Shown piece after piece: positions 52,834 through 61,750 of a stretch of 64,000 bases of DNA. A program made the position numbers and the translations under genes. The notes beneath the pieces are model-generated. The model saw only the letters and a program-made list of their open reading frames with translations. It did no database searches and had not been told where the DNA came from. How positions within the stretch are numbered: position 1 is the stretch's first letter; each line of letters begins with the position of its first letter. The stretch comes from Oleiphilus messinensis. Lineage in GTDB: Bacteria > Pseudomonadota > Gammaproteobacteria > Pseudomonadales > Oleiphilaceae. Where the stretch lies: the NCBI RefSeq assembly GCF_002162375.1, contig NZ_CP021425.1:1113501-1177500 (forward strand), in the 5' to 3' direction.

Positions 52834-53769
52834 ATGAAAAAAGTAGTGCAATGGATTTCATTTGCAACCTTGGTCGTTTTATTGAGTGGGTTTGCCGCCC
52901 ATGAATTTCGTGACGATCTTTTTGCTGGGGCGATGGCTTTTGAGCGTGGTAAAGCGGGCCTGTCAGCAAAAACGATCAAGGTAGAGGGGATGGATATTGC
53001 CTATCTGGATAATGCCATAGCGGATGAAGAAGTCGTCTTGCTGATCCATGGCTTTGGTGCGATCAAAGAAAACTGGCTCCGTTTTGCGGCCTCTGTCGAT
53101 GGCGGTCACAGAGTCATTGCGCTGGATTTACCGGGACATGGCGAGAGCGTGAAATCGTTGGACATGAACTATGCAATCGATGAGCAGGCACAAAGGGTTG
53201 TGGCCTTTCTGGATGCTTTAGCGATACCTCGTGCTCATTTGGTGGGTAATTCCATGGGCGGCGCGATTTCTGCCCTGATCTCGGCTCGCTATCCAGATCG
53301 GGTTCAAACGTTGACACTGATTGACCCGGCCGGCATTTATGATTATCCCGCGCCACTCGCGAATTATCTGGAGCAAGGTACTAATCCACTGATTGTGAAA
53401 TCGGTCGATGATTTCGAGTTTTTGCTGGATTTTGCTATGGAACAGCCACCCTTGATTCCCTGGCCGGTATCAAAAGTGGTTGCGGAGCGTTCAATTGAAC
53501 GGAAAGCGATCCATGCCAAAGTGTTTAGTGATCTACGCAAAACACCAAGCTTTGACTTCAAGCAGGAGATTGCACAAATCCAGTTGCCGTGCCTGATCTT
53601 ATGGGGATCCCAAGACCGGGTTATCGACGTTAAAAATGGCCATGTTTTCAAGTCTCTGATTCCCAATTCCACCCTTATAAATTATGACGAGGTTGGGCAT
53701 GCGCCAATGATTGAAGTTCCCGGTCAGGTTGCTGCGGATGTTGCCACCTTTATGCAACAGCACCTTTGA
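52834..53769 (+). CDS. Alpha/beta hydrolase, lipase or esterase type, exported or membrane-anchored
   Basis: A 311-residue hydrolase with an N-terminal hydrophobic anchor or signal (MKKVVQWISFATLVVLLSGF). The core has IHGFGAIKENW (oxyanion hole), nucleophile S140 in LVGNSMGGAIS, Asp in LWGSQDRVID and His in DEVGHAPMIE. It is close to the meta-cleavage hydrolase/lipase branch. GGAG precedes ATG 52834. It is divergent from the gene at 51720-52652 across 181 bases. The substrate is unknown. Confidence 0.85.
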   Translation: MKKVVQWISFATLVVLLSGFAAHEFRDDLFAGAMAFERGKAGLSAKTIKVEGMDIAYLDNAIADEEVVLLIHGFGAIKENWLRFAASVDGGHRVIALDLPGHGESVKSLDMNYAIDEQAQRVVAFLDALAIPRAHLVGNSMGGAISALISARYPDRVQTLTLIDPAGIYDYPAPLANYLEQGTNPLIVKSVDDFEFLLDFAMEQPPLIPWPVSKVVAERSIERKAIHAKVFSDLRKTPSFDFKQEIAQIQLPCLILWGSQDRVIDVKNGHVFKSLIPNSTLINYDEVGHAPMIEVPGQVAADVATFMQQHL

Positions 53770-53797
53770 TGCAGGTCATCGTCAGAAGCCGCCCTCG

Positions 53798-54547
53798 TCA
53801 CAACAAGGAACTCTTCCGAATATAGGCTGCGCGATCTTTTTTGCATGATCGGTAGGGTGTAATTAAATCAAAAACATGTTCTCTCAAGGTGTGAGCTGCA
53901 ACGGAGTAGTCGCCATGGTCTTCGAGTAGTTGCTGTGCCGAAACAGGCTGGCCAAATACCACGGTGACTTTAAACGGTAGAATCAGCGGTAGATGCAGGG
54001 GAATATGGAGTGGTACATTCGGTAGTTTTGGGCCGAACAGGATGGGGGCTGCCTCTTCTGCACCGATCACGGCGCAGGGAATAATCGGGACATTGGCGAG
54101 TTCGGCGTAGCGAACGCCATGACCGCTGAATTTGAAGAGTGTGTAGCGGTCGCGAAAAGTGTGGTAGGACTCTTCAGGGTAAATACAGTGTAGCTGGCCC
54201 TGTTTCAACCCAATACAGATATTGTCTGCAGCAGTGATGGCCATGACATTGGCTTCCATAAACTGGCAATCCAGCAGATCCAGCGCTTGTTTCATCAGGG
54301 GAACTTTGGCGTCCCAATGATGCGCAATAAAATGGATTTGTCGTTCGGGCAGGCTGGAGAGTAAGCAAAGCGCATCCCACCACAGTCCTCCGGAATGATT
54401 GCACGCCAGTAACGCACCTGAGTGGGCAGGAACCTGTTCGAGTCCGACGATATTCAGCCTGCTGTATTTGCGTACAACGGGGGAGCACATACTCACCATT
54501 TTCCGGTAAACAGACCCCGTCGCAATCGTATTTTTACGTTTAAACAT
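53798..54547 (-). CDS. PlsC-type acyltransferase
   Basis: A 249-residue lysophospholipid-acyltransferase family protein. The active-site motif is in LLACNHSGGLWWDAL (HX5D spacing, unusual), and the FPEGT block reads YPEESYHTF, degenerate from the standard motif. No clear N-terminal membrane helix is visible. GGAGGG lies about 10 bases before ATG 54547. It is convergent with the hydrolase gene at 52834. It may acylate a glycerol-phosphate or another small lipid, but the altered motifs leave activity uncertain. Confidence 0.75.
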   Translation of the reverse strand: MFKRKNTIATGSVYRKMVSMCSPVVRKYSRLNIVGLEQVPAHSGALLACNHSGGLWWDALCLLSSLPERQIHFIAHHWDAKVPLMKQALDLLDCQFMEANVMAITAADNICIGLKQGQLHCIYPEESYHTFRDRYTLFKFSGHGVRYAELANVPIIPCAVIGAEEAAPILFGPKLPNVPLHIPLHLPLILPFKVTVVFGQPVSAQQLLEDHGDYSVAAHTLREHVFDLITPYRSCKKDRAAYIRKSSLL

Positions 54548-54848
54548 AATTAGACCTTTCCCTCCAGCAATCCGGCACAGCAATACATATGCTATTGATT
54601 AGCACAGGCGCGCCTCATAAGTCTATGAGATGTTGGCCCTAATGACTAATCCAATTGGCTTGTTATTATCCCTATTCAGCTGTCCCGCCTCGTATTGCCA
54701 TCTTTGCCCCTTTGGTTGAGGTGTTACTCCTGGTGACATTCATTTCACATTGTTTTGCATGTTTTAAACGACTGTTTGAAACGAGTGTATTAAAATGCGA
54801 TTGTTTTTTCATCGTTTCTCAGTTTTTACGGTTATCACAGGAGCCTTT
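54548..54848. other. 301-base non-coding gap between divergent genes
   Basis: I see no gene here. It is AT-rich and must carry the promoters of the acyltransferase gene (minus) and the secreted-protein gene (plus). No repeat or clear promoter pair was assigned. A frame reaching into it (from 54795) would add residues upstream of the secreted protein but has no signal for a start. Confidence 0.5.
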
Positions 54849-55319
54849 ATGCTGTTAAAAGTTGCCGCTGCAAGCGCCATGTCGCTAAAATTGAATCTCC
54901 GAACGGCGTTTGGAATCCTTGCAGGTCTGCTGATCAGTGCGCCCGCACTGGCACAAGAGGCTGGCTCCGTGCACATGGCAGAGGAAACGCTGAATATCGC
55001 AGATAACTCCTACGGATCTTTCTCCGGTGTGTATCGTGTCGGTTATGACCAAGTCCATTTTTCCAGCGCTGCGATGGACAGTCGCTATGTCAGATTAACG
55101 GTTGATGTAAACGGCATGATCCGTGAAGCGATCTTTGATTTGAACGCAATAAGTGGGCAAGTCGTTGCAGGGCACGACCAAATGAGTGCGGAAGAGCTTG
55201 AGCTGATGCAAGATGCTGCTGTCACAGTAGCAAGCTTTCTAAGTAAGCAGAGTGCACACGAGTTTAATGATCATTTAGTCGTGTTGCTCGGTGCCATGAA
55301 TGATTGGAGTAGTTTTTAA
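54849..55319 (+). CDS. Secreted protein of unknown function
   Basis: A 156-residue exported protein. CAGGAG lies seven bases before ATG 54849; an in-frame ATG at 54795 would create a second hydrophobic stretch and is less likely. The signal peptide AFGILAGLLISAPALAQ ends in ALAQ, and the mature protein is acidic with HFSSAAMDSRYVRLTVDVNG. No family was recognised. It stands alone, ended by a strong terminator at 55503-55558. Confidence 0.65.
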   Translation: MLLKVAAASAMSLKLNLRTAFGILAGLLISAPALAQEAGSVHMAEETLNIADNSYGSFSGVYRVGYDQVHFSSAAMDSRYVRLTVDVNGMIREAIFDLNAISGQVVAGHDQMSAEELELMQDAAVTVASFLSKQSAHEFNDHLVVLLGAMNDWSSF

Positions 55320-55502
55320 TTTCCTGGTTCTGCTATGGCCGTGCAAAGCCTTGTAGCGAGCACGTTACAGTATTGAAGTGCGGAGCTTTTACATAATTTT
55401 ACGCTCGACCTCTTTTATTGGTCAAAAAATAGTCACATAATGATTGAACTTACACCCGTTACCAGAGTCAAACAGGTGTAATCTCATGGAAGATGAGACG
55501 TC

Positions 55503-55558
55503 AAAAGAGCATTGGCCGGAGGAACTGAAGCGCTTCCGGCCTTTTTTTGTGCTCTTTT
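55503..55558. terminator. Bidirectional rho-independent terminator
   Basis: On the plus strand GGCCGGA (55514-55520) and TCCGGCC (55535-55541) form a GC-rich stem followed by seven T (55542-55548). Outer arms AAAAGAGCA (55503-55511) and TGCTCTTTT (55550-55558) extend the structure, so transcription from the minus-strand aminotransferase gene could also end here. It is a strong site; it lies 184 bases after the secreted-protein stop. Confidence 0.85.
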
Positions 55559-55564
55559 CAAGCT

Positions 55565-56449
55565 TTACCGGTACTGCAATCGGATCATATTTTCCATTTC
55601 CTCATGAAGTGCTTTGTAGACTGGCCCGGGACTGTATTTTAACCGGCGTCCGGCAATGTCCCTTACCGGAATCAGCTTTGCACCACTGCCAGTGAGGATG
55701 CACTCGTCTGCACTGTAGAGGTCGTAAGGGTAGAGTGTTTGTTCTTTGCAGTTCAACCCGAGTTTTTGCCCCATTTCCAGGACCAGTTCACGGGTGATAC
55801 CCGCTAGCGCACCATCTGTAGTGGGGGGGGTAATCAAGTTATTGTCACGCACAATAAAAACATTTTCGGCACTGCATTCGGCGATTTGTCCGTGTTGGTT
55901 TAATAGCAAGGCTTCATCTGTTTGATTGTGGTTTGCTTCGATTCGAGCTAATACAGAGTGCAGGTAGTTCAGACTTTTCACCCTTGCATCCAGGCCACTC
56001 CCCTGAGGACGCCGAATACTGGAGATACATAAACTAAAGCCGTTTGCTCGTTGAGCTGAACTTGCCAGCTCCAGTTGGTCGGCAATGATGATTAACGTCG
56101 GATTTTTACATTGTGCCGGGTTTAGTCCAAGTGGTCCGACGCCACGGGTAGCGATTAATCGGATATAGCCGGTTTGTCCCATTTTTTCAGCGGATGCATT
56201 TTGATGTTTGCGCAGCAATTGGTAAATTGCGTCCTGTATTTGTGCGTCATCATAAGTTATGGATAGCTGAATTGCTTGAGCAGAATCTCGCATCCGTTTT
56301 AAATGCCGATCAATCCGAAATGTTTGCAGACCATAGAATCGCATGCCTTCGAAAATACCGTCGCCATATAGCAGGCCGTGGTCAAGTACCGGTATTCTAG
56401 CGTCCTGAGTTGCAGTTATATTGCCGTTGATCCAGCAAAGTCCAGACAT
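55565..56449 (-). CDS. Class IV aminotransferase (branched-chain/D-amino acid/PabC type)
   Basis: A PLP enzyme of 294 residues of fold type IV. The start is MSGLCWINGNITATQDARI; LLYGDGIFEGMRFY follows, and the PLP-binding Lys is in RVKSLNYLHSVLA (about residue 157). NVFIVRDNNLITPP and ILTGSGAKLIPVRDI match aminotransferase class IV. Branched-chain aminotransferase, D-alanine aminotransferase or aminodeoxychorismate lyase cannot be told apart by eye. ATG 56449 is preceded by GGGGGTG; the upstream ATG lacks such a site. The gene is divergent from a MocR regulator across an inverted repeat. Confidence 0.82.
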   Translation of the reverse strand: MSGLCWINGNITATQDARIPVLDHGLLYGDGIFEGMRFYGLQTFRIDRHLKRMRDSAQAIQLSITYDDAQIQDAIYQLLRKHQNASAEKMGQTGYIRLIATRGVGPLGLNPAQCKNPTLIIIADQLELASSAQRANGFSLCISSIRRPQGSGLDARVKSLNYLHSVLARIEANHNQTDEALLLNQHGQIAECSAENVFIVRDNNLITPPTTDGALAGITRELVLEMGQKLGLNCKEQTLYPYDLYSADECILTGSGAKLIPVRDIAGRRLKYSPGPVYKALHEEMENMIRLQYR

Positions 56450-56572
56450 TTGTTTCACCCCCATCAATTTTGGTTTAAAGCGTTTTAGTCGTGTGTTTCG
56501 CGTAGCTTCTGATTTATTTCAGGGATAGCGTAAAGCGATAGCGAAAACCGAAACAGGGTTAAAAAAAAGATT

Positions 56573-56617
56573 AAATACCGGTACAGATCGAGTATATTGT
56601 TTTCTGTACTGGTATTT
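56573..56617. promoter_or_regulatory. Large inverted repeat in the aminotransferase/MocR divergent promoter
   Basis: AAATACCGGTACAG (56573-56586) and CTGTACTGGTATTT (56604-56617) are complementary at 13 of 14 positions around 17 bases that contain TATATT (56593-56598), a possible -10 box about 40 bases before the MocR start. The placement over the promoter suggests a MocR operator for autoregulation and control of the aminotransferase gene. Confidence 0.65.
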
Positions 56618-56635
56618 TTCTGAGAAACTGTGCTG

Positions 56636-58132
56636 ATGTTGAAAAAACAAAAGCGTTACGAGCAGGTGGCCGCTGCCGTTGCAGAACGGATCCGGTCTGG
56701 AGATTATCCCCCAGGCTTTAAATTACCCGGTACACGGAGTCTGGCTGGGCGTTTCGGAGTGAGTATTTCCACGGTTGTGGAAGCGCAACGATTGTTAGAG
56801 CGCTGGGGATTGGTTGTGGCCCGGCCCAGGTCGGGTTATTACGTGCGGCTCCCCGGGGCGGAGGCTACCGGGCTGGACCGGTCAGATGGCCATTCCGAAG
56901 TGAGTCTACAGCCCTCTGCTGATTCAGGAGCCGTTGTGACCGGGGTTCTGCAATGCACCCCTCGCGTGGCAACTACTCGTCGTTTGATTCTGGAGCTGGT
57001 TCAAGCGACCCACCGCCAGGATCTGATTCCACTCGGTGCTGCGGTGCAGGACTCCCGCTATATCCCGGTCGACGCGCTCAATCGCGCACTACGGAGAGTC
57101 ACTAAGCTCCAGGGAGGGAATGTCTGGTCTTATGAGTTCGCGCCCGGAAACCCCGTTATTCGAGAACGCATTGCGGAGCGTATGCAGCTTGCAGGCGTGA
57201 AGGCTCATCGTGATGATATTGTGCTGACTCATGGGTGTCATGATGCCATGCTGCTTGCGTTACATTCGGTGTGTCAGCCCGGCGATATTGTGGCCGTTGA
57301 ATCCCCCACATACTACGGTTTGTTGCAAGTATTGGAAACGCTGCAATTGAAAGTATTGGAGATTCCGGTTCATCCCGGTAGAGGATTACAGGCTGATGCG
57401 CTCGCGTTGGCGATTCAACAATGGCCTATCAAGGCCTGCATCTGGGTGAGTAATTTCAGTAATCCTCTGGGGATTCTCCCGAGTGTGCAGAGTAAGCGTG
57501 AGATCGTCCAGCTACTGGCTGAGAACAACATCCCGCTCATTGAAAATGACGTCTATGGAGAGTTAGGGTTCCTGGAAGAACGTCCTCCGGCAGCGAAGAA
57601 GTTTGATCGGCAGGGGGGCGTTTTCTATTGTGCCTCATTTTCAAAATCGCTTGCTCCAGGGGCACGTTTAGGTTGGATTGTGCCCGGAAAAAGCAGGGAT
57701 GCTGTCCAGTATGGCCAGTTCGCCAGCTCTGTGGCAACGCCAAGTATTCCCCAATATGCGTTTGCGGAATTGCTCCAAAGTGGTGATTTTGATCGTCATT
57801 TGAGACGGGTGCGCAGTGCATACTATGATCGGGTGATGCGCGCTTCGGGCATTCTACAACGCTACTTTCCGGCGACCACCCGAATCAGCGATCCTGCGGG
57901 AGGATTTGTGCTCTGGTTGACTCTGCCTGACAAATTGAACGCAATGAAACTCTATCAGCGAGCACTTAAAGAAGGTATAAGTTTTGCGCCCGGCCCTCTG
58001 TTTTCCACCGCGGAAAGCTTTCAAAGTTGCCTGAGAATTAACTGCGCCGTTGGCGATGATGATGCATTAAAATGGGCGTTGATAAGTCTTGCCAGATTGT
58101 TACCAGAATTAGATGAAAAAACGCACGCCTGA
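56636..58132 (+). CDS. MocR-family (GntR-aminotransferase) transcription regulator
   Basis: A 498-residue MocR regulator: a winged helix at about residues 8-70 (QVAAAVAERIRSGDYPPGFK, then LAGRFGVSISTVVEAQRLLE) and an aminotransferase-like domain from about 125, with NPLGILPS and the PLP Lys in SFSKSLAPGARLGW. The ORF can begin at GTG 56630, but ATG 56636 is the simpler start. Regulators of this type sense an amino compound through PLP and control a nearby gene; the divergent aminotransferase at 55565 is the obvious target. Confidence 0.88.
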   Translation: MLKKQKRYEQVAAAVAERIRSGDYPPGFKLPGTRSLAGRFGVSISTVVEAQRLLERWGLVVARPRSGYYVRLPGAEATGLDRSDGHSEVSLQPSADSGAVVTGVLQCTPRVATTRRLILELVQATHRQDLIPLGAAVQDSRYIPVDALNRALRRVTKLQGGNVWSYEFAPGNPVIRERIAERMQLAGVKAHRDDIVLTHGCHDAMLLALHSVCQPGDIVAVESPTYYGLLQVLETLQLKVLEIPVHPGRGLQADALALAIQQWPIKACIWVSNFSNPLGILPSVQSKREIVQLLAENNIPLIENDVYGELGFLEERPPAAKKFDRQGGVFYCASFSKSLAPGARLGWIVPGKSRDAVQYGQFASSVATPSIPQYAFAELLQSGDFDRHLRRVRSAYYDRVMRASGILQRYFPATTRISDPAGGFVLWLTLPDKLNAMKLYQRALKEGISFAPGPLFSTAESFQSCLRINCAVGDDDALKWALISLARLLPELDEKTHA

Positions 58133-58242
58133 CGTTCCGTTGTCCGGAACTTGCGAGGGCAGGGACTTTTGGAGTTGGCGAATTGTGAATTCTGGCCTAG
58201 TCTTGGCAAAGGAGAAAATATTACCGACTTGGAGTATCTTGG

Positions 58243-59298
58243 ATGAATTATGGACTATTGGTTAGGATGGTCGGCATACTGGCAGTTACCCTGTCGTCAC
58301 TGGGGGTGAGTGCGGACGAGGATATATCACTAAAATTCAATGGTTATTTAACCGCAGCTGTAGCGATTAGTGATGAAGACAGGGCGAATTATTTTGGTAT
58401 AACGGACAAGGCGACATTCAATTCAGACTCGATCGTTGCGATTCAGGCTGAAGCGGATATCAATGATCGTGTCAGCGCCACAATTCAGTTACTGGCGAAT
58501 GGCCGTGATGATTATTCGGTGGAAGCTGAATGGATTTTCCTGAGCTACAAAGCGTTGCCTGACGTTCAGATTCGGGGAGGGCGACTGCGGCTCCCGTCGT
58601 ATATGATCTCTGATTATGTTGAGGTTGGTTATGCCTATCCCTGGGTAAGACCACCCCATACAGTATACGGGTTGGTGCCTATTTTTACGTTTGATGGTGT
58701 CGACCTTTACTATACCAAATCCTTTGGCCAATGGAGTGTTACTGCTCAGCCATTTTACGGCTCCTCCAAGAAAACAGTTAGCGTACAGCGATTACCAACA
58801 GAAATTACGTTATCCAACATGTGGGGGTTCAGCTTTTCGGTTAGTAATGACTGGTTCTTGTTCCGTGCCGGTCACGCGGGTATGGAGCTGGATCTCGAAC
58901 CCAGTGCAATTGCACCACCGGCGTTTGACAAAGATGCAACCCTCTCCAGTATCGGGATGGAAATCAAGTGGAATAACTGGCTTTCGATGGCTGAATATAC
59001 CCAGCGATATACGGACATTGCTACCGTACCTGACATCAATGGCTGGTATGTTTTAGGTGGGTACCGATTCGGTGAGTTTTTACCCCATGTGACATTCGAG
59101 TCTGCGCGTAATAATAACAGTCGTGATCGGCAGACCGAACAGGATTCGGTGGTCGTTGGGCTCAGATGGGACGCAATGGATAATCTTGCGGTCAAGTTCG
59201 AGGCGGAAGCGATCGATGTAAAGAGCGGTTCAGTTGGCGGGATATCCTATCCTGAAAACATAACCGTCTGGACTATTGCCGTAGATACGGTTTTTTAA
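58243..59298 (+). CDS. Porin-like outer membrane protein
   Basis: A 351-residue exported protein with a signal peptide (GILAVTLSSLGVSAD) and an alternating hydrophilic/hydrophobic pattern typical of a beta-barrel, ending in a Phe (TVF), the usual outer-membrane insertion signal. The segment DYVEVGYAYPWVRPPHTVYG resembles porin constriction loops. It is followed after 11 bases by a phosphate-binding-like small protein, so uptake of an anion is possible. The family was not fixed. Confidence 0.8.
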   Translation: MNYGLLVRMVGILAVTLSSLGVSADEDISLKFNGYLTAAVAISDEDRANYFGITDKATFNSDSIVAIQAEADINDRVSATIQLLANGRDDYSVEAEWIFLSYKALPDVQIRGGRLRLPSYMISDYVEVGYAYPWVRPPHTVYGLVPIFTFDGVDLYYTKSFGQWSVTAQPFYGSSKKTVSVQRLPTEITLSNMWGFSFSVSNDWFLFRAGHAGMELDLEPSAIAPPAFDKDATLSSIGMEIKWNNWLSMAEYTQRYTDIATVPDINGWYVLGGYRFGEFLPHVTFESARNNNSRDRQTEQDSVVVGLRWDAMDNLAVKFEAEAIDVKSGSVGGISYPENITVWTIAVDTVF

Positions 59299-59309
59299 GG
59301 GGGAAGGTT

Positions 59310-59735
59310 ATGAGATCTGGAATAATACGCCCCCTGCTGCTAATTCTGATGCTGGTGGTCGCTCCAGTCAGGGCGGAGTATGCTGTAATTGTCAATCCTC
59401 AGCTTGAAATTGAGCACCTGGATAAAATTGATATTCAGAATATTTATCTGGCAAAAACCGGTAGTTTTCCAAATGGTGAGTGGGTTATCCCGGTTGATCA
59501 TAAAAAAGGGGCTCCTCTTCGTAACGCATTTTATGAAAGTGTGTTGGAACGTACAGAAGCTCAGCTAAAGTCTTATTTTTCCCGGCTTGTTTTTACTGGA
59601 AAAGGGTCGCCGCCCCGGACATTGGAGGATGATGACTCCATTAAAAAACAGGTGCAGACCAACAAGAGTGTTATCGGCTATGTAGATAGCAAATCGGTTG
59701 ACAATACGGTAAAGGTTGTGTTCACGTTTGAGTAG
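59310..59735 (+). CDS. Small PstS-like periplasmic binding protein
   Basis: A 141-residue exported protein (signal peptide LLLILMLVVAPVRA). NPQLEIEHLDKIDIQNIYLAK and then SFPNGEWVIPVDHKKGAPLR match the phosphate-binding-protein-like domain, but the protein is half the length of PstS, with one lobe only. It follows the porin gene by 11 bases and is probably cotranscribed. Such short proteins often sit near porins or GGDEF genes; the ligand is unknown. Confidence 0.8.
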   Translation: MRSGIIRPLLLILMLVVAPVRAEYAVIVNPQLEIEHLDKIDIQNIYLAKTGSFPNGEWVIPVDHKKGAPLRNAFYESVLERTEAQLKSYFSRLVFTGKGSPPRTLEDDDSIKKQVQTNKSVIGYVDSKSVDNTVKVVFTFE

Positions 59736-59769
59736 CGTGTCTGGAGTTGCGGGTGCAAAGGTTACAGTT

Positions 59770-59791
59770 CGGCGGGCGGGGTCGCCCGCCG
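59770..59791. terminator. GC-rich hairpin between convergent genes
   Basis: CGGCGGGCG and CGCCCGCCG form a perfect nine-base stem with loop GGGT, between the small binding-protein gene (plus) and the binding-protein gene at 59814 (minus). No T-run is present. It is likely a shared transcript end. Confidence 0.6.
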
Positions 59792-59813
59792 GGAAGCGAG
59801 TTCGCGTGAGAGG

Positions 59814-60674
59814 TTATTGCAACGTTTCCGGTGTTGCCTCCTCGGTGGAGAGATCATCCAGACCGTAACGAGTAGCGATAGTATTGAGGAGGCCATTCTC
59901 CTGGGCATGCTTCAAGGCGTCGTTGAAGCGCTCGATCAGATTCCGGTTAATTGAAGTCTTTGCATTGCAGGCGAGATAAATCGATTGGTATGCAAGCGGA
60001 GGATAGACCGGTTCCACTTTGTCGGCATACTGTGGAAAGTCATCGGTAATTAACTTCAGTGCTACAGCGTAGTCAATGATAATATAGTCAATGCGCCGAT
60101 TTACGAGTTTTTGTAAATTCAGTGAGTTGGTTCGCGTCGCGTCCGTGTTTTTCAGCACTGTGTCATTCATCAATGCCGTTACGGCCTGATCACCCAGCAC
60201 GGTGCCAATGTGATAGTTTTCCAGTTGTGAAACTCGAGTTATACGGTGTCCGGTTCCGGCTCGCCCCATGAGCACAACAGGCCCGCCGGGAAGGGGGCTG
60301 GAATAGCTTAGTGTATAGTCATTCGTGGGTTTTGCCCGAACGGGACTAATACAGTCGAACTTGCCGATCTGGACAAAATTTTCGGCTCGAGCCAAAGGCA
60401 AATACTGAAATTGGGTTTTCATGCCCGCCAAAGCGAATACTGCTTCGATTCCTTCCTGCAAAAATCCTGGCTGATAAGAACGGTTAGCTTCGGAATGCGC
60501 GTTTTTGGGGTCGATAAAATACGGGGGGAAATGAGAAGTTGCGATTTTGACAACATCTCCGCTGGTATCTGCAGCAAACGCTGGCAAGACCGCCCAGTGT
60601 GCGCCACAGCACAGTGCGGTTGCCAGGGCCAGACGTTTCATCTTTCCTGTGTATTTTTGAACGGGGTTCTGCAT
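59814..60674 (-). CDS. Periplasmic substrate-binding protein, amino-acid type (SBP_bac_3)
   Basis: An exported binding protein of 286 residues. The signal peptide is ALATALCCGAHWAVLPAFA, cleaved near AFA; the mature part has FPPYFIDP, GFLQEGIEAVFALAGMKTQF and LARAENFVQIGKFDCISPVR, typical of the family that binds polar amino acids or acts as sensor lobes. ATG 60674 has AGGGAC before it; ATG 60641 (MKRLALATAL) with AGGAAAG is an alternative. No ABC permease or ATPase is adjacent, so it may work with a sensor elsewhere. Confidence 0.8.
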   Translation of the reverse strand: MQNPVQKYTGKMKRLALATALCCGAHWAVLPAFAADTSGDVVKIATSHFPPYFIDPKNAHSEANRSYQPGFLQEGIEAVFALAGMKTQFQYLPLARAENFVQIGKFDCISPVRAKPTNDYTLSYSSPLPGGPVVLMGRAGTGHRITRVSQLENYHIGTVLGDQAVTALMNDTVLKNTDATRTNSLNLQKLVNRRIDYIIIDYAVALKLITDDFPQYADKVEPVYPPLAYQSIYLACNAKTSINRNLIERFNDALKHAQENGLLNTIATRYGLDDLSTEEATPETLQ

Positions 60675-60763
60675 AGTACGTCCCTGGACGCTGCATTCTA
60701 ATTTCTGGTTAGCTTCTAGCTTCCCGGTGGTTTCACTTTTAAGCATAGATCAAATTCGTTGCA

Positions 60764-61642
60764 TCACACAGATTTGCATAGGTCCAGCCACTTAATAATA
60801 CCGGCACTTCGGTATTTTTCTTTGTGGAGTATAAAATAAAATTTACGTTTGAAGTCCCGATGCGGGACGGATAAGTGTACCAGACTTCCCCGTTTGAAGG
60901 CATCTTCAAGGGTCACTCGCGACAGGCAGCCAATGCCGAGTTGCGCTTCCACAGCGCGTTTGATTGCTTCTGTGTGCTGTAGTTCCAGTAGTATTCTGAA
61001 CTCGGGCAGTAAACCGTGCATTGCCCAGTCGAATGCTTGTCTTGTACCTGATCCCGGTTCTCTTAGAATCCAGGTCGCTGCTTTAAGTCGTTCATCATCC
61101 AGTGTGCTCTGGCTTGCGTAGGGATGCTCTGGGGCGCAGAATACTGCCAGTTCATCTTCTCGCCAGATCGTTGTTTCCAGTTCGCTGTTATTGAGTTCAC
61201 CCTCAACCAGTCCGACATCCAGTTCGAAATTCAGAACTTTGGAAGCAATCGTCGTGGTATTGGCGACTTCAAGGTCGACGTGAGCCCCAGGATTTTCGCG
61301 CATGAAGCGAGCCATGATGTTGACTGCGAGATAATTCCCAATGGTGAGTGTCGCCCCCACTTTCAATGTGCCAATATCCCGGTGTTGGCGAAATGCCTCT
61401 TCGAGAGATTGTGCCTGTTCCACTACCGCTTGGGCTTTTGGTCTCAGCAGTTGACCCAATTCATTTAGCTGTAAGCGTTTGCCTATTCGATCAAAGAGCT
61501 GAATACCGTATTGGATTTCCAGGTTTTTGAGGGCTTCACTTGCGGCAGACTGGGACATGGATAAGCTGGATGCGGCTTTGGATATGTTTTCGTGGTGTGC
61601 CGTGGCAATGAAAACCTGAAGTTGTCTGAGTGTATAATGCAT
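60764..61642 (-). CDS. finR: LysR-type regulator FinR
   Basis: A 292-residue LysR-type regulator. The winged helix is at about 2-60 (TLRQLQVFIATAHHENISKA and ASSLSMSQSAASEALKNLE), then an effector-binding domain. The gene is divergent from an fpr gene. In Pseudomonas FinR, also divergent from fpr, activates fpr in response to superoxide and other redox stress. The arrangement and family match this pair. Homology to FinR is inferred from position and family, not an alignment. Confidence 0.85.
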   Translation of the reverse strand: MHYTLRQLQVFIATAHHENISKAASSLSMSQSAASEALKNLEIQYGIQLFDRIGKRLQLNELGQLLRPKAQAVVEQAQSLEEAFRQHRDIGTLKVGATLTIGNYLAVNIMARFMRENPGAHVDLEVANTTTIASKVLNFELDVGLVEGELNNSELETTIWREDELAVFCAPEHPYASQSTLDDERLKAATWILREPGSGTRQAFDWAMHGLLPEFRILLELQHTEAIKRAVEAQLGIGCLSRVTLEDAFKRGSLVHLSVPHRDFKRKFYFILHKEKYRSAGIIKWLDLCKSV

Positions 61643-61750
61643 ATCGGAATAATCGATAACCTATATAAATATAATCTGATTTACAGATATTGTCTTGCTG
61701 GCGTATGCTTATTTCAATCTTAGATTATTTATCGATAGGGTGAATATATT
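61643..61750. promoter_or_regulatory. finR/fpr divergent promoter
   Basis: The 108 bases between the starts hold both promoters. ATCTG (61674-61678) and CAGAT (61684-61688) form an interrupted palindrome of LysR-type T-N11-A form, about 65 bases before fpr, and CGATA-type sequences recur on both sides. These are likely FinR contacts; exact boxes are not assignable. Confidence 0.5.

Noticed and set aside
55444-55695. Plus-strand ORF of 83 codons through the terminator
   Set aside because: It reads through a strong terminator into the antisense of the aminotransferase gene and has no ribosome binding site.
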